Positions 28,642-37,361 of a DNA stretch of 64,000 bases are shown piece by piece. Positions within the stretch are counted from its first letter, which is position 1; each line of letters starts with the position of its first letter. The DNA lies in the NCBI RefSeq assembly GCF_009663145.1, contig NZ_VKHR01000008.1, forward strand, positions 64 to 64,063, given 5' to 3'. The translations under genes and the position numbers were made by a program. This stretch comes from Shewanella sp. TC10. Its GTDB lineage: Bacteria; Pseudomonadota; Gammaproteobacteria; Enterobacterales; Shewanellaceae. A model generated the notes under the pieces. The model searched no databases and was not told where the DNA came from. It worked only from the letters and a program-made list of their open reading frames with translations.

Positions 28642-29113
28642 TATCTTCCTTAATAATTATCTCTATTTTGCTTATTTCACTATCGGTTAACGCTTTATAC
28701 CCTCTTGGGTAAGGCCAGCCATAACCCCAGCGATAGGTGGTAGGAAAATATGGGCTACCGCCTACACGTATACCTGCTAGCATTATCTCAGCTATTTGAG
28801 GTTGTCCCACTTGTTCGACGCAATGTTTTAATCGTTTATCAGAATCCTGTCGCTGTTTGTAAGTGCCGCCTTGCCAATAATCAAAATCATGAGCAGTACA
28901 ACACTGAAGCCAAAGCTGTTGATGTTGTAAAGTACCATCAGGGAACACACTGCATCCATCAGAAGTGAATGGCACAATATCATCGTTAAATGAAAGATTA
29001 AATAATGCTCCAGCTATCAAAAACAAGCTGACGCCTATACCGTATTTAAAATAAGACTTATTGATTTTATTTAACAAGTTAATTCCGAAAAACCAACAGA
29101 TTGCGCTGTTCAT
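28631..29113 (-). CDS. Phospholipase A2-like small membrane-anchored protein
   Basis: 160 residues. After a hydrophobic segment (residues 23-42) comes DGCSVFPDG and then LWLQCCTAHDFDYWQGG, where C71-C72-x-x-H75-D76 reproduces the catalytic CCxxHD core of phospholipase A2. C54 and C98 could form further disulfides. The domain would sit in the periplasm, anchored by the N-terminal span. The usual calcium loop is not obvious, so enzymatic activity is uncertain. Downstream is an overlapping membrane protein gene; upstream, overlapping its start, is a 53-residue membrane protein. Confidence 0.55.
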   Translation of the reverse strand: MNSAICWFFGINLLNKINKSYFKYGIGVSLFLIAGALFNLSFNDDIVPFTSDGCSVFPDGTLQHQQLWLQCCTAHDFDYWQGGTYKQRQDSDKRLKHCVEQVGQPQIAEIMLAGIRVGGSPYFPTTYRWGYGWPYPRGYKALTDSEISKIEIIIKEDNDN

Positions 29114-29240
29114 CTTTAGTTAGCACTTCTGTTTGTTCTGGTACGTGATAATTAATTAAGGCAGCGATAACATAAAAAACCAGAAAGGTTACCACCAGCG
29201 CAGCAAATATAACTGCAATAAATCGTAAAAATGTAGCCAT
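29079..29240 (-). CDS. 53-residue single-span membrane protein
   Basis: Starts MATFLRFIAVIFAALVVTFL, so residues 4-31 form one membrane helix, followed by a polar tail VPEQTEVLTKDEQRN. Its end overlaps the start of the PLA2-like gene by 35 bases. Ribosome site is weak. The hydrophobic profile and tight overlap with a gene of the same direction support a real gene, making a three-gene unit of membrane proteins. Confidence 0.5.
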   Translation of the reverse strand: MATFLRFIAVIFAALVVTFLVFYVIAALINYHVPEQTEVLTKDEQRNLLVFRN

Positions 29241-29589
29241 AATTTTGCTAACTTTTTCTATTAAATTTCATCATCTTTGGATGATGATTTGAGTTCTAAA
29301 ATTTGATCTAAGTATGCATTAAATCAAACGACTAATTTGGGGTCAAAATGTTTATCTGCTGCTTCCTTTATTAATTATTCAGTAGCTTTAATAGACCACC
29401 AAAAAACCTAATGCGGTTTGGGTACAGTCCATGTTCACATCAAGCACCCCAAGCATCCAGTCATGCACCTCATCTTTAAGCTTTTACTCCATAAAGGACA
29501 ATGATGAGTACACTGAAGGAGGTAAAGTACTAGCTAGACATATCGAGTTCTCGTCCGAAACGATTGCTCGATAGAAAATGGATGAGTGG
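29241..29589. other. Intergenic region with a palindrome and a possible gene relic
   Basis: TCATCATC-TTTG-GATGATGA (29268-29287) is a perfect 8-bp hairpin in the presumed leader of the small membrane operon. Further right, a + strand frame ending near 29575 (EGGKVLARHIEFSSETIAR then stop) looks vaguely protein-like, possibly a decayed fragment, but I cannot identify it. Confidence 0.35.
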
Positions 29590-31083
29590 CTAATTTAAGT
29601 TTATCTGGTCATCTCTCAAATTCACTGAGGCTAACAACCGAGTTTTTTTGTGATGTGTTACATCAACTTTCAGTAATTGATTAAATTGCGCTAACGATAA
29701 CGTTTGTAGTTCGTCACCTGAGAATGCATTACTTAGTAATTTATTTATCAAGACCAGTTTAGCTTCATTACCTTCAAACATTGCCCTTAAACTCAGCACA
29801 AGCGTATCTTGGTCAGCGATTCTATTTTGCTGACGTTTTCTGTTATCTTGCTGTTCAAAATAGTCATATAACAATAGGCAAACCTGTTGGTACTCACCGC
29901 TTACAAAATGTTGACGAAGTTGTTGCCTCAAATGACGTTGATGTGAACCAGTTATCCACAAACACCAGATATTTATACTATTTTTATGCTTAACATATAA
30001 TCTTATCAATAACATCAGCGCAATTATAATACCGCAAAACATGCCCAGCTTTAAAACAATGCTAGTTGAATTTACCTTAGCATTATTGATTGCAGCAGCG
30101 TTACCCTCGACATGCCAAGACACTGCAGGAATGGTCAGTTCAGTTAAATTATCCGTTTTATAGTTATACCAATAGAGCGTTTGCGAAGGCAGCTTGTACT
30201 GACCACGAGTTTCAAAAATATAACTCGTGGTTTGCTCTGCCGTTGCGATGAGTTCGCCACGATTTGATTTATCGGATAATGTCGTTGGCTGCTGATAAAT
30301 ACTTAAGCCGTTAATTTGATGCTGAGTTAGCACTGGAAGCATCATAGATGGGGTTCCAGCAGCTTTAATTGTAATATCTCGAGTAACAGCCTCGCCCACT
30401 TCAAAACCTTTATCTGTATCATCAAGCACTTCATCGCCCAGATAATCTTTTACAGACAATGACACTGAGGGAGACACGATTAACCTATCTAATGCATCTA
30501 CTTTAGCAATATCCAGCAATACATCAGGAAGCGTTGCAGTAAATTGTAGCGCATCGGTTGTAACCTCTCCTTCCACAATGCCGTACTCTTCTGTATTCAC
30601 CGAAACAAAAACAGTAAATGGCGGCAGTTCATAAGTGCCCGCGTCCATCGGGTAAAAAGTTACTTCACGGATGAGGTAGCTCCATGATTCGCCATCGATG
30701 TTTTTAGTGCCAGTAATCGCAGAACCTGTTTGAGGTAAAAATACAATATTGTTGAATTGTGGTGGAGTGACGTTGATGCCTCTTCCAAACCATCTCGGAG
30801 TTGCCACCTCTATTTGCACCACAATAGGCTGTTTTAACATGTAAGGTGCTTTTGAATATAGCTTAATAGCCACTGTCAGCTGGTTTGATTTAATCAAGCT
30901 GTCCACTGTTGAGTCTTTACTTAAACTAGAACTGGGACTCGGATTAGCTTGATTAGCATCAGCGGTTTGACAAAACAAATAAAAAAACACAATGAACAAG
31001 CTGATGATAATAGCGACTTCGCTGGGTTTTCGAAAATGACTACTGAACAGTTGCTTGTGATCCTTCAAATAGGAATGACACAT
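29590..31083 (-). CDS. batD: BatD-family protein
   Basis: Last gene of the Bat operon, 497 residues. N-terminal membrane segment (about 24-42), then Ig-like BatD repeats (VAIKLYSKAPYMLKQPIVVQIEV...), a second membrane span near 345-365 (VLKLGMFCGIIIALMLLIRLY) and a C-terminal cytosolic helical part. BatD proteins expose their beta-rich domain to the periplasm. Start ATG overlaps the stop of the TPR gene (TAATG), indicating translational coupling. Confidence 0.85.
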   Translation of the reverse strand: MCHSYLKDHKQLFSSHFRKPSEVAIIISLFIVFFYLFCQTADANQANPSPSSSLSKDSTVDSLIKSNQLTVAIKLYSKAPYMLKQPIVVQIEVATPRWFGRGINVTPPQFNNIVFLPQTGSAITGTKNIDGESWSYLIREVTFYPMDAGTYELPPFTVFVSVNTEEYGIVEGEVTTDALQFTATLPDVLLDIAKVDALDRLIVSPSVSLSVKDYLGDEVLDDTDKGFEVGEAVTRDITIKAAGTPSMMLPVLTQHQINGLSIYQQPTTLSDKSNRGELIATAEQTTSYIFETRGQYKLPSQTLYWYNYKTDNLTELTIPAVSWHVEGNAAAINNAKVNSTSIVLKLGMFCGIIIALMLLIRLYVKHKNSINIWCLWITGSHQRHLRQQLRQHFVSGEYQQVCLLLYDYFEQQDNRKRQQNRIADQDTLVLSLRAMFEGNEAKLVLINKLLSNAFSGDELQTLSLAQFNQLLKVDVTHHKKTRLLASVNLRDDQINLN

Positions 31084-31877
31084 TATTCATTCTCCCCATT
31101 CGCCGTATTTTCATCAGTGTTTACAACTGGTAGTTCGGTTTGCATTTGAAACTTGCTTGCTAAAAATCGACCGGGATCTTTTTGAACTTGCCTTAGCCAC
31201 ATTTCATTCAGTTTAGGATCTAATAACAATTGCTGAGCATCATATTTCTCGGCGACTTTTAAGACCATTTCTTTCTTGTCAGCGCCATCCCCTGTTTGTG
31301 GATCATCACCCAAATCTTGTGGTGAGTCACCTGACTCACTTTGCTGACTTTCAGCTATGCGGTTAACTTCGTCAATAATGGCTTGCACCAATGCTAAATT
31401 ATGCGTTGCTTGCTCATTATCTGGTGATTGCTCTAGCACCCACAGATACACCTTTCTTGCAGCAACATAGCGTCTTGCGTGGGCTAATGCATTCGCTCTC
31501 GCAATTTGATCGCTAATGTCGTCAAATTGATCGTACAAGATTGCGGCTAAATCAAACTCTTCGCCGCCATACTGGCTATAGGCTTGCCAACGGACAGTCT
31601 CAAATTGATTAGCAGCCTGCTCGTAACGGCCTAGTTTAAAAAGCAGCATACCTTGTTGATCGCGAGTGAACCAAAGATCAGCAAATTCTTGTGGCTTAAC
31701 CGCAATAAAAACGGTGACGGCTATAACGGCCACTATGATAAGTTTAATTTTTTGTCGAATTAACCAAGCCTTAGCTGTAGCGATACCACCAGCTACCCAA
31801 TTTGCAAAACTGACTGGTAAGGGGTTTAATTTGTGTTTTTTTGTTTTAAGCGATGGATTTACCATTTTAAGGTCCAT
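31083..31877 (-). CDS. TPR-domain protein (BatC-like)
   Basis: 264 residues with one membrane span at about residues 41-60 (KLIIVAVIAVTVFIAV) and tetratricopeptide helices after it (QGMLLFKLGRYEQAANQFETVRW and HARRYVAARKVYLWVLEQSPDNEQATHNLALVQ). The tail is acidic and Gln/Asp-rich. Its position between BatB and BatD matches BatC. It overlaps the end of batB by 19 bases. Confidence 0.8.
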   Translation of the reverse strand: MDLKMVNPSLKTKKHKLNPLPVSFANWVAGGIATAKAWLIRQKIKLIIVAVIAVTVFIAVKPQEFADLWFTRDQQGMLLFKLGRYEQAANQFETVRWQAYSQYGGEEFDLAAILYDQFDDISDQIARANALAHARRYVAARKVYLWVLEQSPDNEQATHNLALVQAIIDEVNRIAESQQSESGDSPQDLGDDPQTGDGADKKEMVLKVAEKYDAQQLLLDPKLNEMWLRQVQKDPGRFLASKFQMQTELPVVNTDENTANGENE

Positions 31878-32824
31878 CCACGTCTAAACCAGAGCGAATA
31901 TAGCGCTGCGATAACAAATACGAATCCGTAGCCTGCATCTAACCAAGGGCGACTTTCATCTTCACTAACAACCAAATTATTGTCGACATACTGATTCACC
32001 TTAACAACGTCTTGTTTATCATCCGTTAAAATCACCATTCTGCCATTAGCCGCATCTGTAAGTGCCTGTAACTGTTTAGTTTGCATCGCAATAATATTAG
32101 AGCCGACTTCTTGCTTTACTTGTTCTCGGCCCATAGCCCATAGTACGAGTTGATGCGGTGCTGAAGTGAAATATGATTCAAATGCCGCTAATGCTTCATC
32201 ATTACTTCCATCTGTTATCAATAGTAAAGTGCCGGGCACTTGAGTTGATGCCAACAGTTGGTTGGCCAGCGGCAAAACAGTTTGGGCTTGCTTACCTGAA
32301 TTAGGCATAAGTTGATAGTTAAGCGAATCTAAAAACTGCTTGATCATGTTACTGTCATTAGTGATAGGCATGACAATGTGTGCTGACCCTGTAAAAGCAA
32401 TTAACGCTGTATTAGCATCTCCCCTTATTGCCAACAGCTCCATGATTTTTTGCTTTGCTCGGGTTAATCTACTCGGTAAAACATCTGTTTGCTCCATCGA
32501 TTGAGATAAGTCCAATCCAATAACAAGTGCAGACTTATCTTCTTTAAACGGACTGGGCTGCTGTTTCCACGTTGGTCCCATTAACACTAAAATGCTCAAA
32601 ATACCGATAACAATAGTGAGATTTAGAGGTGAAATAAGGTTTTTCTGTGCCCCTGAGACTGTTAACGTTTGCAGTATGGTCTCTGACATATGCTCACGCC
32701 AGTGGGCTAAATTATCTTGACGCCCTTTGAAGCTATAAACGATATAAATTAATGGAACGAACGCTAACAACCACCATGGACGCAAAAAATGAAAATGTTG
32801 TAAGTGAATGATTATATTATCCAT
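31859..32824 (-). CDS. batB: BatB: von Willebrand factor A membrane protein
   Basis: About 321 residues. Membrane spans near the N-terminus (residues ~15-32 and ~66-84) and at the C-terminus flank a cytosolic or periplasmic VWA domain with the MIDAS motif DLSQS and the later TDGSNDE. I chose the ATG at 32824 because AGGTGAT precedes it; a GTG three codons upstream also exists. VWA partners of MoxR ATPases act in assembly or maturation of other complexes. Confidence 0.88.
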   Translation of the reverse strand: MDNIIIHLQHFHFLRPWWLLAFVPLIYIVYSFKGRQDNLAHWREHMSETILQTLTVSGAQKNLISPLNLTIVIGILSILVLMGPTWKQQPSPFKEDKSALVIGLDLSQSMEQTDVLPSRLTRAKQKIMELLAIRGDANTALIAFTGSAHIVMPITNDSNMIKQFLDSLNYQLMPNSGKQAQTVLPLANQLLASTQVPGTLLLITDGSNDEALAAFESYFTSAPHQLVLWAMGREQVKQEVGSNIIAMQTKQLQALTDAANGRMVILTDDKQDVVKVNQYVDNNLVVSEDESRPWLDAGYGFVFVIAALYSLWFRRGWTLKW

Positions 32825-33824
32825 TTTTATCACCTACCGTCATCATGTTATATCGTATACTGACAACCAGTAATGATAATAAATACAAGCATAAAAATGC
32901 TGCTACGGGTAAATAATGGATACTGGTTTTAGGTCTAAAAGTTTGAGATTCAAATAATTCAGGTTCTAAAGCGTTAATCTCTTCATACACAGTTTCAAGT
33001 GCTTGTGCATCTATAGCTTGGAAACTTTTGCCGCCAGTAATACTTGCGATGTCCTCAAGTACTGCTAAGTCGACTTTTTCTTCACCAACAGCAGCAGGAT
33101 CGCCAATGGCAATCGTATGAATTTTAATATCAGATGCTGCAGCGACCTTGGCAGCCTCAACAGGTGGCACTTTTGATGCTGTATCATTACCATCAGTCAG
33201 TACGATTAACACTCTGTTCTTGGTTTCGTGGCTACTAAACACACTGATTGATAACCCTATTGCGTCACCAAATGCAGTACTTTGCCCCGCCATGCCGACT
33301 TGTGTTTCATTTAATAATGTCTGCCAAGTGGCAAGATCATTGGTGAACGGCGCTTGTAAGTAAGGCGCGTCACCAAATAATATTAACCCCAGTCGATCGC
33401 TTTCACGTTGAGCAACAAAATCTGTCAGCACCTGTTTAACTGCCGTTAACCTATCGACATTAATTGCTTGATTGCTATTTACTGGCATCACAAAATCTTC
33501 AACCGCCATAGATCCAGACAAATCAACTGCAATCATCAAATCTCTTGCTGACTTTTGTTGTGTCACCGCAGCGCCAATCATTTCAGGTTTTGCCATGGCA
33601 GTGACAATGGCAATCCAAGCCAGCACCATAAACAGTTTTTGCAGGTTTTTTCGGCTTAAGATAACCGCGCCTTTTTGAGGACACTCTCCCGTTATTTTGA
33701 CTAACTCTTCAAAATAAGGCACTTGGATGGAGCTGCGTTTTTCTTTGTAAGCAGGCGCAATAAAGTAAATGATAATCGGTGCAAGCAACAAAATGAATAA
33801 TTGGGGATTTGCAAACTCAATCAT
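32817..33824 (-). CDS. batA: BatA: von Willebrand factor A membrane protein
   Basis: 335 residues. Spans near residues 5-24 and 63-80 and at the C-terminus (~305-325); VWA domain with perfect MIDAS DLSGS at 101-105, plus TDGNDTASKV. It starts with a 4-base ATGA overlap with a newly noted 59-codon gene and ends overlapping batB, so translation through this segment is tightly coupled. Confidence 0.9.
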   Translation of the reverse strand: MIEFANPQLFILLLAPIIIYFIAPAYKEKRSSIQVPYFEELVKITGECPQKGAVILSRKNLQKLFMVLAWIAIVTAMAKPEMIGAAVTQQKSARDLMIAVDLSGSMAVEDFVMPVNSNQAINVDRLTAVKQVLTDFVAQRESDRLGLILFGDAPYLQAPFTNDLATWQTLLNETQVGMAGQSTAFGDAIGLSISVFSSHETKNRVLIVLTDGNDTASKVPPVEAAKVAAASDIKIHTIAIGDPAAVGEEKVDLAVLEDIASITGGKSFQAIDAQALETVYEEINALEPELFESQTFRPKTSIHYLPVAAFLCLYLLSLLVVSIRYNMMTVGDKNG

Positions 33825-34000
33825 AAGCCCCTCAATGGTTTTATGTTTAGCGGTCGAGCTTGCAAAAGTGTTTTTGAAGCTGGTTGTGGATGTGCTTTTG
33901 AAGGTGCTTGTGTTCGTGATTTTAAATGAACAGGTATTTGTCCTAGCAACCTGGCTAAGTGTTTACACACAGCATCAATATCTGCTTTCCATTCACACAT
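33821..34000 (-). CDS. Overlapping 59-residue gene in the Bat operon
   Basis: ATG at 33998-34000 lies inside the end of the DUF4381 gene (8-base overlap) and the TGA at 33821-33823 overlaps the batA ATG as ATGA. The frame fills the otherwise empty 168-base gap exactly. The product starts MCEWKADIDAVCKHLARLLG, is then rich in Lys, Pro, Ser and Gln, has a net positive charge and no membrane span. I do not recognise it. Coupling on both sides is the main evidence; no ribosome site is needed if ribosomes re-initiate. Confidence 0.55.
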   Translation of the reverse strand: MCEWKADIDAVCKHLARLLGQIPVHLKSRTQAPSKAHPQPASKTLLQARPLNIKPLRGL

Positions 34001-34499
34001 AAGCGCCCCGATGGTGATGAATCCACAGCTTAATTTGCTGGGTTAATGTTGAGATGTCTTCAGCTGTCATCGTTAACGAGGCGTCATACGCTAACCTGTG
34101 AAGGGTAATTGCACCATTAGCACCAAATTGAGACAGCTCGCACTGCTTATCTAGCCATTCAGTCCAGTCTTGACCTGACAACAATGCAATTTCATTACGC
34201 TGATAACCCCCTAGGGCTGTTTTACGCAGTAAATTAGGTAACTGACGATAAATAGGCTGTTCAGTTAAGCTTTGATAATCAGGCAATCGTTCTAGCCAAG
34301 TAATCGCGTCTCGGCGATAAACATTGTGTTGATACAATCGCCAACGCTGATAAACCTTTCTAAGCAACCAAAATAGACCAATAATGGCTATCACTTGCCA
34401 TGCCATCGTCTGCGGCCACCAGTTGATACTACTTGGTGGTGAGGTTTCGATTAACTCTTTGACGATGGTTGCGCCCCAACCTTCATAAAATAAGCTCAT
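33993..34499 (-). CDS. DUF4381 membrane protein
   Basis: 168 residues with one membrane span at about 31-49 (WQVIAIIGLFWLLRKVY) and a cytosolic helical domain (LPNLLRKTALGGYQRNEIALLSGQDWTEWLD) typical of DUF4381. It is a standard member of MoxR-VWA operons, with unknown biochemical role. It overlaps DUF58 by 4 bases. Confidence 0.85.
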   Translation of the reverse strand: MSLFYEGWGATIVKELIETSPPSSINWWPQTMAWQVIAIIGLFWLLRKVYQRWRLYQHNVYRRDAITWLERLPDYQSLTEQPIYRQLPNLLRKTALGGYQRNEIALLSGQDWTEWLDKQCELSQFGANGAITLHRLAYDASLTMTAEDISTLTQQIKLWIHHHRGAYV

Positions 34500-35431
34500 T
34501 CTCCCCCCTTGCTAAATGCCTGTTGCAGCTGTTTTTCAACGGGTTCAAGCGTATTAATCGTCAACAATGGGACACGAAACTTGCGAGCTGTTTGCGCATA
34601 TTGAGTGAGTTTAGATTGGATTTGAGCTTGATACGCTTGATTGGTTTTCCCTAGTGCGTCAAATTGAATTTGTAATTCACCATCACTGACCACCATTTGA
34701 GTCATACTTGGTAACTGCTGCTCTAGCGCGTCGATAACATTACAAGCAATCACTTCATTGTGACGTCGAATATTCTTCATATGGTGCGTGGTTTTATCAT
34801 CCCAACCATTGCCATCACCGATATAAATAATTAATGAATCATGGCCACACACATTAGCTATTTTATGCCAGCAGTTGTTTAAACTCTTATTCGTATTTTG
34901 ACTCACTTTACCTAACCCTAATTGATTATTAAGTTCGACAACTGAAGTCAAAATTTGGGTTAAATGCTGTTTTCCCCGTTTTGCAGGGAACACGCGATTA
35001 TGACTGTCGTTGAATACTATGGCACCAATACGATCGCCTGCTGCCGCTATTCGCCAACCAATGAGTGAGGCTAGTTCAGCTGCGATAACTGATTTCATTT
35101 TTCCTTTGCTACCGAAAAACATTGCTGCGCGTTGATCTACTAACAGAAAAACATTGCGTTCACGCTCTTCTGTGAACACTTTAATATGGGGTTTACCTGT
35201 ACGCTTAGTGACTTTCCAATCCATACACCGAATATCATCACCAGCTCGGTAATGACGTAACTCTTCAAAGTTTAACCCTCGGCCACGCAATTTTGATGCA
35301 TAGCGTCCATTCAATACACTATTTACAGCTTGAAATGGTATGAACTTAATCCCAGCGCCTCGATATTGCAGCTGAGTTAGCTGCGCTAAACTTGTATAAA
35401 TTTCATTTGAAGCTTGAGTCACCTTTACCAC
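34496..35431 (-). CDS. DUF58 protein
   Basis: 311 residues. RAGDDIRCMDWKVTKRTGKPHIKVFTEERERNVFLLVDQ is the DUF58 signature with a VWA-like fold (LLVDQRAAMFFGS as a degenerate MIDAS). It works with MoxR ATPases and VWA proteins. GTG start at 35431 or three codons later at 35422; the latter has AGGTGG five bases upstream and may be the true one. Confidence 0.87.
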   Translation of the reverse strand: MVKVTQASNEIYTSLAQLTQLQYRGAGIKFIPFQAVNSVLNGRYASKLRGRGLNFEELRHYRAGDDIRCMDWKVTKRTGKPHIKVFTEERERNVFLLVDQRAAMFFGSKGKMKSVIAAELASLIGWRIAAAGDRIGAIVFNDSHNRVFPAKRGKQHLTQILTSVVELNNQLGLGKVSQNTNKSLNNCWHKIANVCGHDSLIIYIGDGNGWDDKTTHHMKNIRRHNEVIACNVIDALEQQLPSMTQMVVSDGELQIQFDALGKTNQAYQAQIQSKLTQYAQTARKFRVPLLTINTLEPVEKQLQQAFSKGGE

Positions 35432-35479
35432 CTATGAGTTTTATTATGTTCAAAGGTTGAATTGTCATATTGCCTATAA

Positions 35480-36448
35480 TCAGGCCGCGACAACTTGACG
35501 TAGTAGTTCATCAATGACCATATCTGGGGTAATGCCATCAGCTATTGCGTCGTAACTGAGCACTAAACGATGACGTAACACACTATGAACGATACTGCGT
35601 ACATCATCAGGATCGACAAAGGTTTTTCCAGCTAACCATGCAGCCGCTCTAGCGCATTTATCTAAAGCAATACTGGCTCTTGGACTTGAGCCTACCGTTA
35701 ACCATTCTGATAAAGAAGAATCTGGGTACCTCGCAGGCTTCCTTGTGGCCATCACGATCGCCACAATGTAGGCCGTAATAGCGGGTGTCATGGTAATTTT
35801 CTTGATTTGCTCCCTGGCTTTAAAAATGTTGTCAGCATCAATACAAGATAAAGTATTATCGCTACTTAACTCTTCAGCCCTTACTAACTCGATAATGCTT
35901 AATTCCGCTTCATCATCTGGATAATCCAATAATATCTTCATCATAAAGCGGTCCATTTGCGCTTCAGGAAGTGGGTATGTTCCTTCTTGCTCTATGGGGT
36001 TTTGCGTTGCCAACACCATAAATAACTCAGGCAGTTGATGTGTTTTCCCTGCAACAGTGACTTGCCTTTCTTCCATAGCCTCAAGTAACGCTGCTTGTAC
36101 CTTGGCAGGAGAACGATTGATTTCATCGGCTAATAAAAGATTGTTAAAAATGGGGCCTGGTTGGAAGGTTAATGTTGGCTTGCCCGAGACCTCTTGATAA
36201 ATTTCAGTACCCGTGACATCTGAAGGTAATAAATCTGGGGTGAACTGTACTCTGCCTAGAGAGACATTTAACGCCATTGCTAAGGTCTTAATGGAGCGAG
36301 TTTTAGCCGTACCAGGTAAGCCTTCGAGTAACACGTTACCATTGGTTAATAGTGATAACAGTAATGCATCTACCACATGAGACTGGCCAATTACTGATGA
36401 TTGAATTTGTTGTTTTAACTGCTGTATCTGTTCGAAGCAATCACTCAT
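35480..36448 (-). CDS. MoxR-family AAA+ ATPase
   Basis: 322 residues. Walker A GLPGTAKT, Walker B LLLADEINRSPAKVQ, sensor ATQNPIEQEGTYPLPEAQMDRFM and the C-terminal lid (SPRASIALDKCARAAAWLAGK) define MoxR. It is the first gene of the operon DUF58-DUF4381-BatA-BatB-TPR-BatD and supplies ATP-driven chaperone activity for metal or complex assembly and stress tolerance. ATG at 36448 follows AGGA by six bases; an earlier in-frame ATG at 36469 lacks one. Confidence 0.93.
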   Translation of the reverse strand: MSDCFEQIQQLKQQIQSSVIGQSHVVDALLLSLLTNGNVLLEGLPGTAKTRSIKTLAMALNVSLGRVQFTPDLLPSDVTGTEIYQEVSGKPTLTFQPGPIFNNLLLADEINRSPAKVQAALLEAMEERQVTVAGKTHQLPELFMVLATQNPIEQEGTYPLPEAQMDRFMMKILLDYPDDEAELSIIELVRAEELSSDNTLSCIDADNIFKAREQIKKITMTPAITAYIVAIVMATRKPARYPDSSLSEWLTVGSSPRASIALDKCARAAAWLAGKTFVDPDDVRSIVHSVLRHRLVLSYDAIADGITPDMVIDELLRQVVAA

Positions 36449-36875
36449 ATTGTTTCCTATTAAATCCATTTAAACTGGGTGAAATAAATTCATCCAAAGA
36501 CAATAATCAAAAATATCATAAGAATTAAATCTTAATTAACAACACCTTACAAACTCGATATTATTCATTCGAATTTATACATTGATACTGTTCAATCCTA
36601 TTAGGCTCATGGTGCGTTAGGTTTATATAAGAACTATTACCACGATAACTGTTTAAAATTATGATGCTTTTATAAGCTGTGTCAATAAAACCCAATGATG
36701 TTTACATGACTGCTGTTTACATGACTGCTGTTTACATGACTGCTGTCATGATATTTCCTCATGACAGCAAGCAAGTGACGAAAATCTCTTAGAGTCGCTT
36801 GCTCACCTGTTATCCTTTATAACTTAAACAACATTAAGTTAATGTTTTTCACCTTGAGTAAGTATTTTATGGCTC
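36449..36875. repeat. Region upstream of moxR: 15-bp x3 tandem repeat and a hairpin
   Basis: Three perfect copies of TGTTTACATGACTGC at 36699-36743 run directly into a perfect 10-bp hairpin GCTGTCATGA/TCATGACAGC (36742-36768, seven-base loop). ATGAC is part of both. No gene is visible in this interval. The repeat sits about 230 bases upstream of moxR and could be regulatory or simply a slipped-strand repeat. Confidence 0.6.
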
Positions 36876-37286
36876 TTAAACTGATGCTTTATAGATCTTA
36901 AGTTGATTATTAAGCCATATAGCACCAACACTAAACAACACAATACCCGCCATATCTGCAATTAAGTCTCCTGCATCAAGTGTTCTTGAAGGAATAAAGC
37001 CTTGGCTTATTTCTTCAGCAATGACCACTACCGTGACAGCTAAGGCAGCAGAATAAACTCGGAGTCTTTTTAAATAGAAATGATGAAAGCGGCTGGCAAA
37101 TAAACTCACAAACGTTAAAAAACCAAAAATACAGAAATGACCTATTTTATCTCCATAAGGGATTGTCCTAATCCAACTAAAAAATAAGTTATTCGCACCG
37201 ATATTTGCTTGAAAAATTATCCAACTCACAAACATAATAAAGATGATTAATAAGATAAAAGAAAAATAGTGAAAATATCTATGCAT
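36876..37286 (-). CDS. VanZ-like membrane protein
   Basis: 136 residues, four membrane spans. GDKIGHFCIFGFLTFVSLF and EEISQGFIPSRTLDAGDLIADMAGI are the VanZ-like family motifs. VanZ is tied to teicoplanin resistance in enterococci, but in Gram-negative bacteria the function is unknown. No operon partner is evident. Confidence 0.8.
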   Translation of the reverse strand: MHRYFHYFSFILLIIFIMFVSWIIFQANIGANNLFFSWIRTIPYGDKIGHFCIFGFLTFVSLFASRFHHFYLKRLRVYSAALAVTVVVIAEEISQGFIPSRTLDAGDLIADMAGIVLFSVGAIWLNNQLKIYKASV

Positions 37287-37361
37287 TCCATTGCTCCAAA
37301 TTTAAGTGACATAGCCATCCAATTGCCATCAAAATCATTAACCCCAAACCCACTAAAATAA

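Noticed and set aside
29400..29589. Possible transposase or excisionase fragment (EGGKVLARHIEFSSETIAR)
   Set aside because: Only about 30 codons, interrupted by a stop, and I could not tie it to a family; kept only as a note on the intergenic region.
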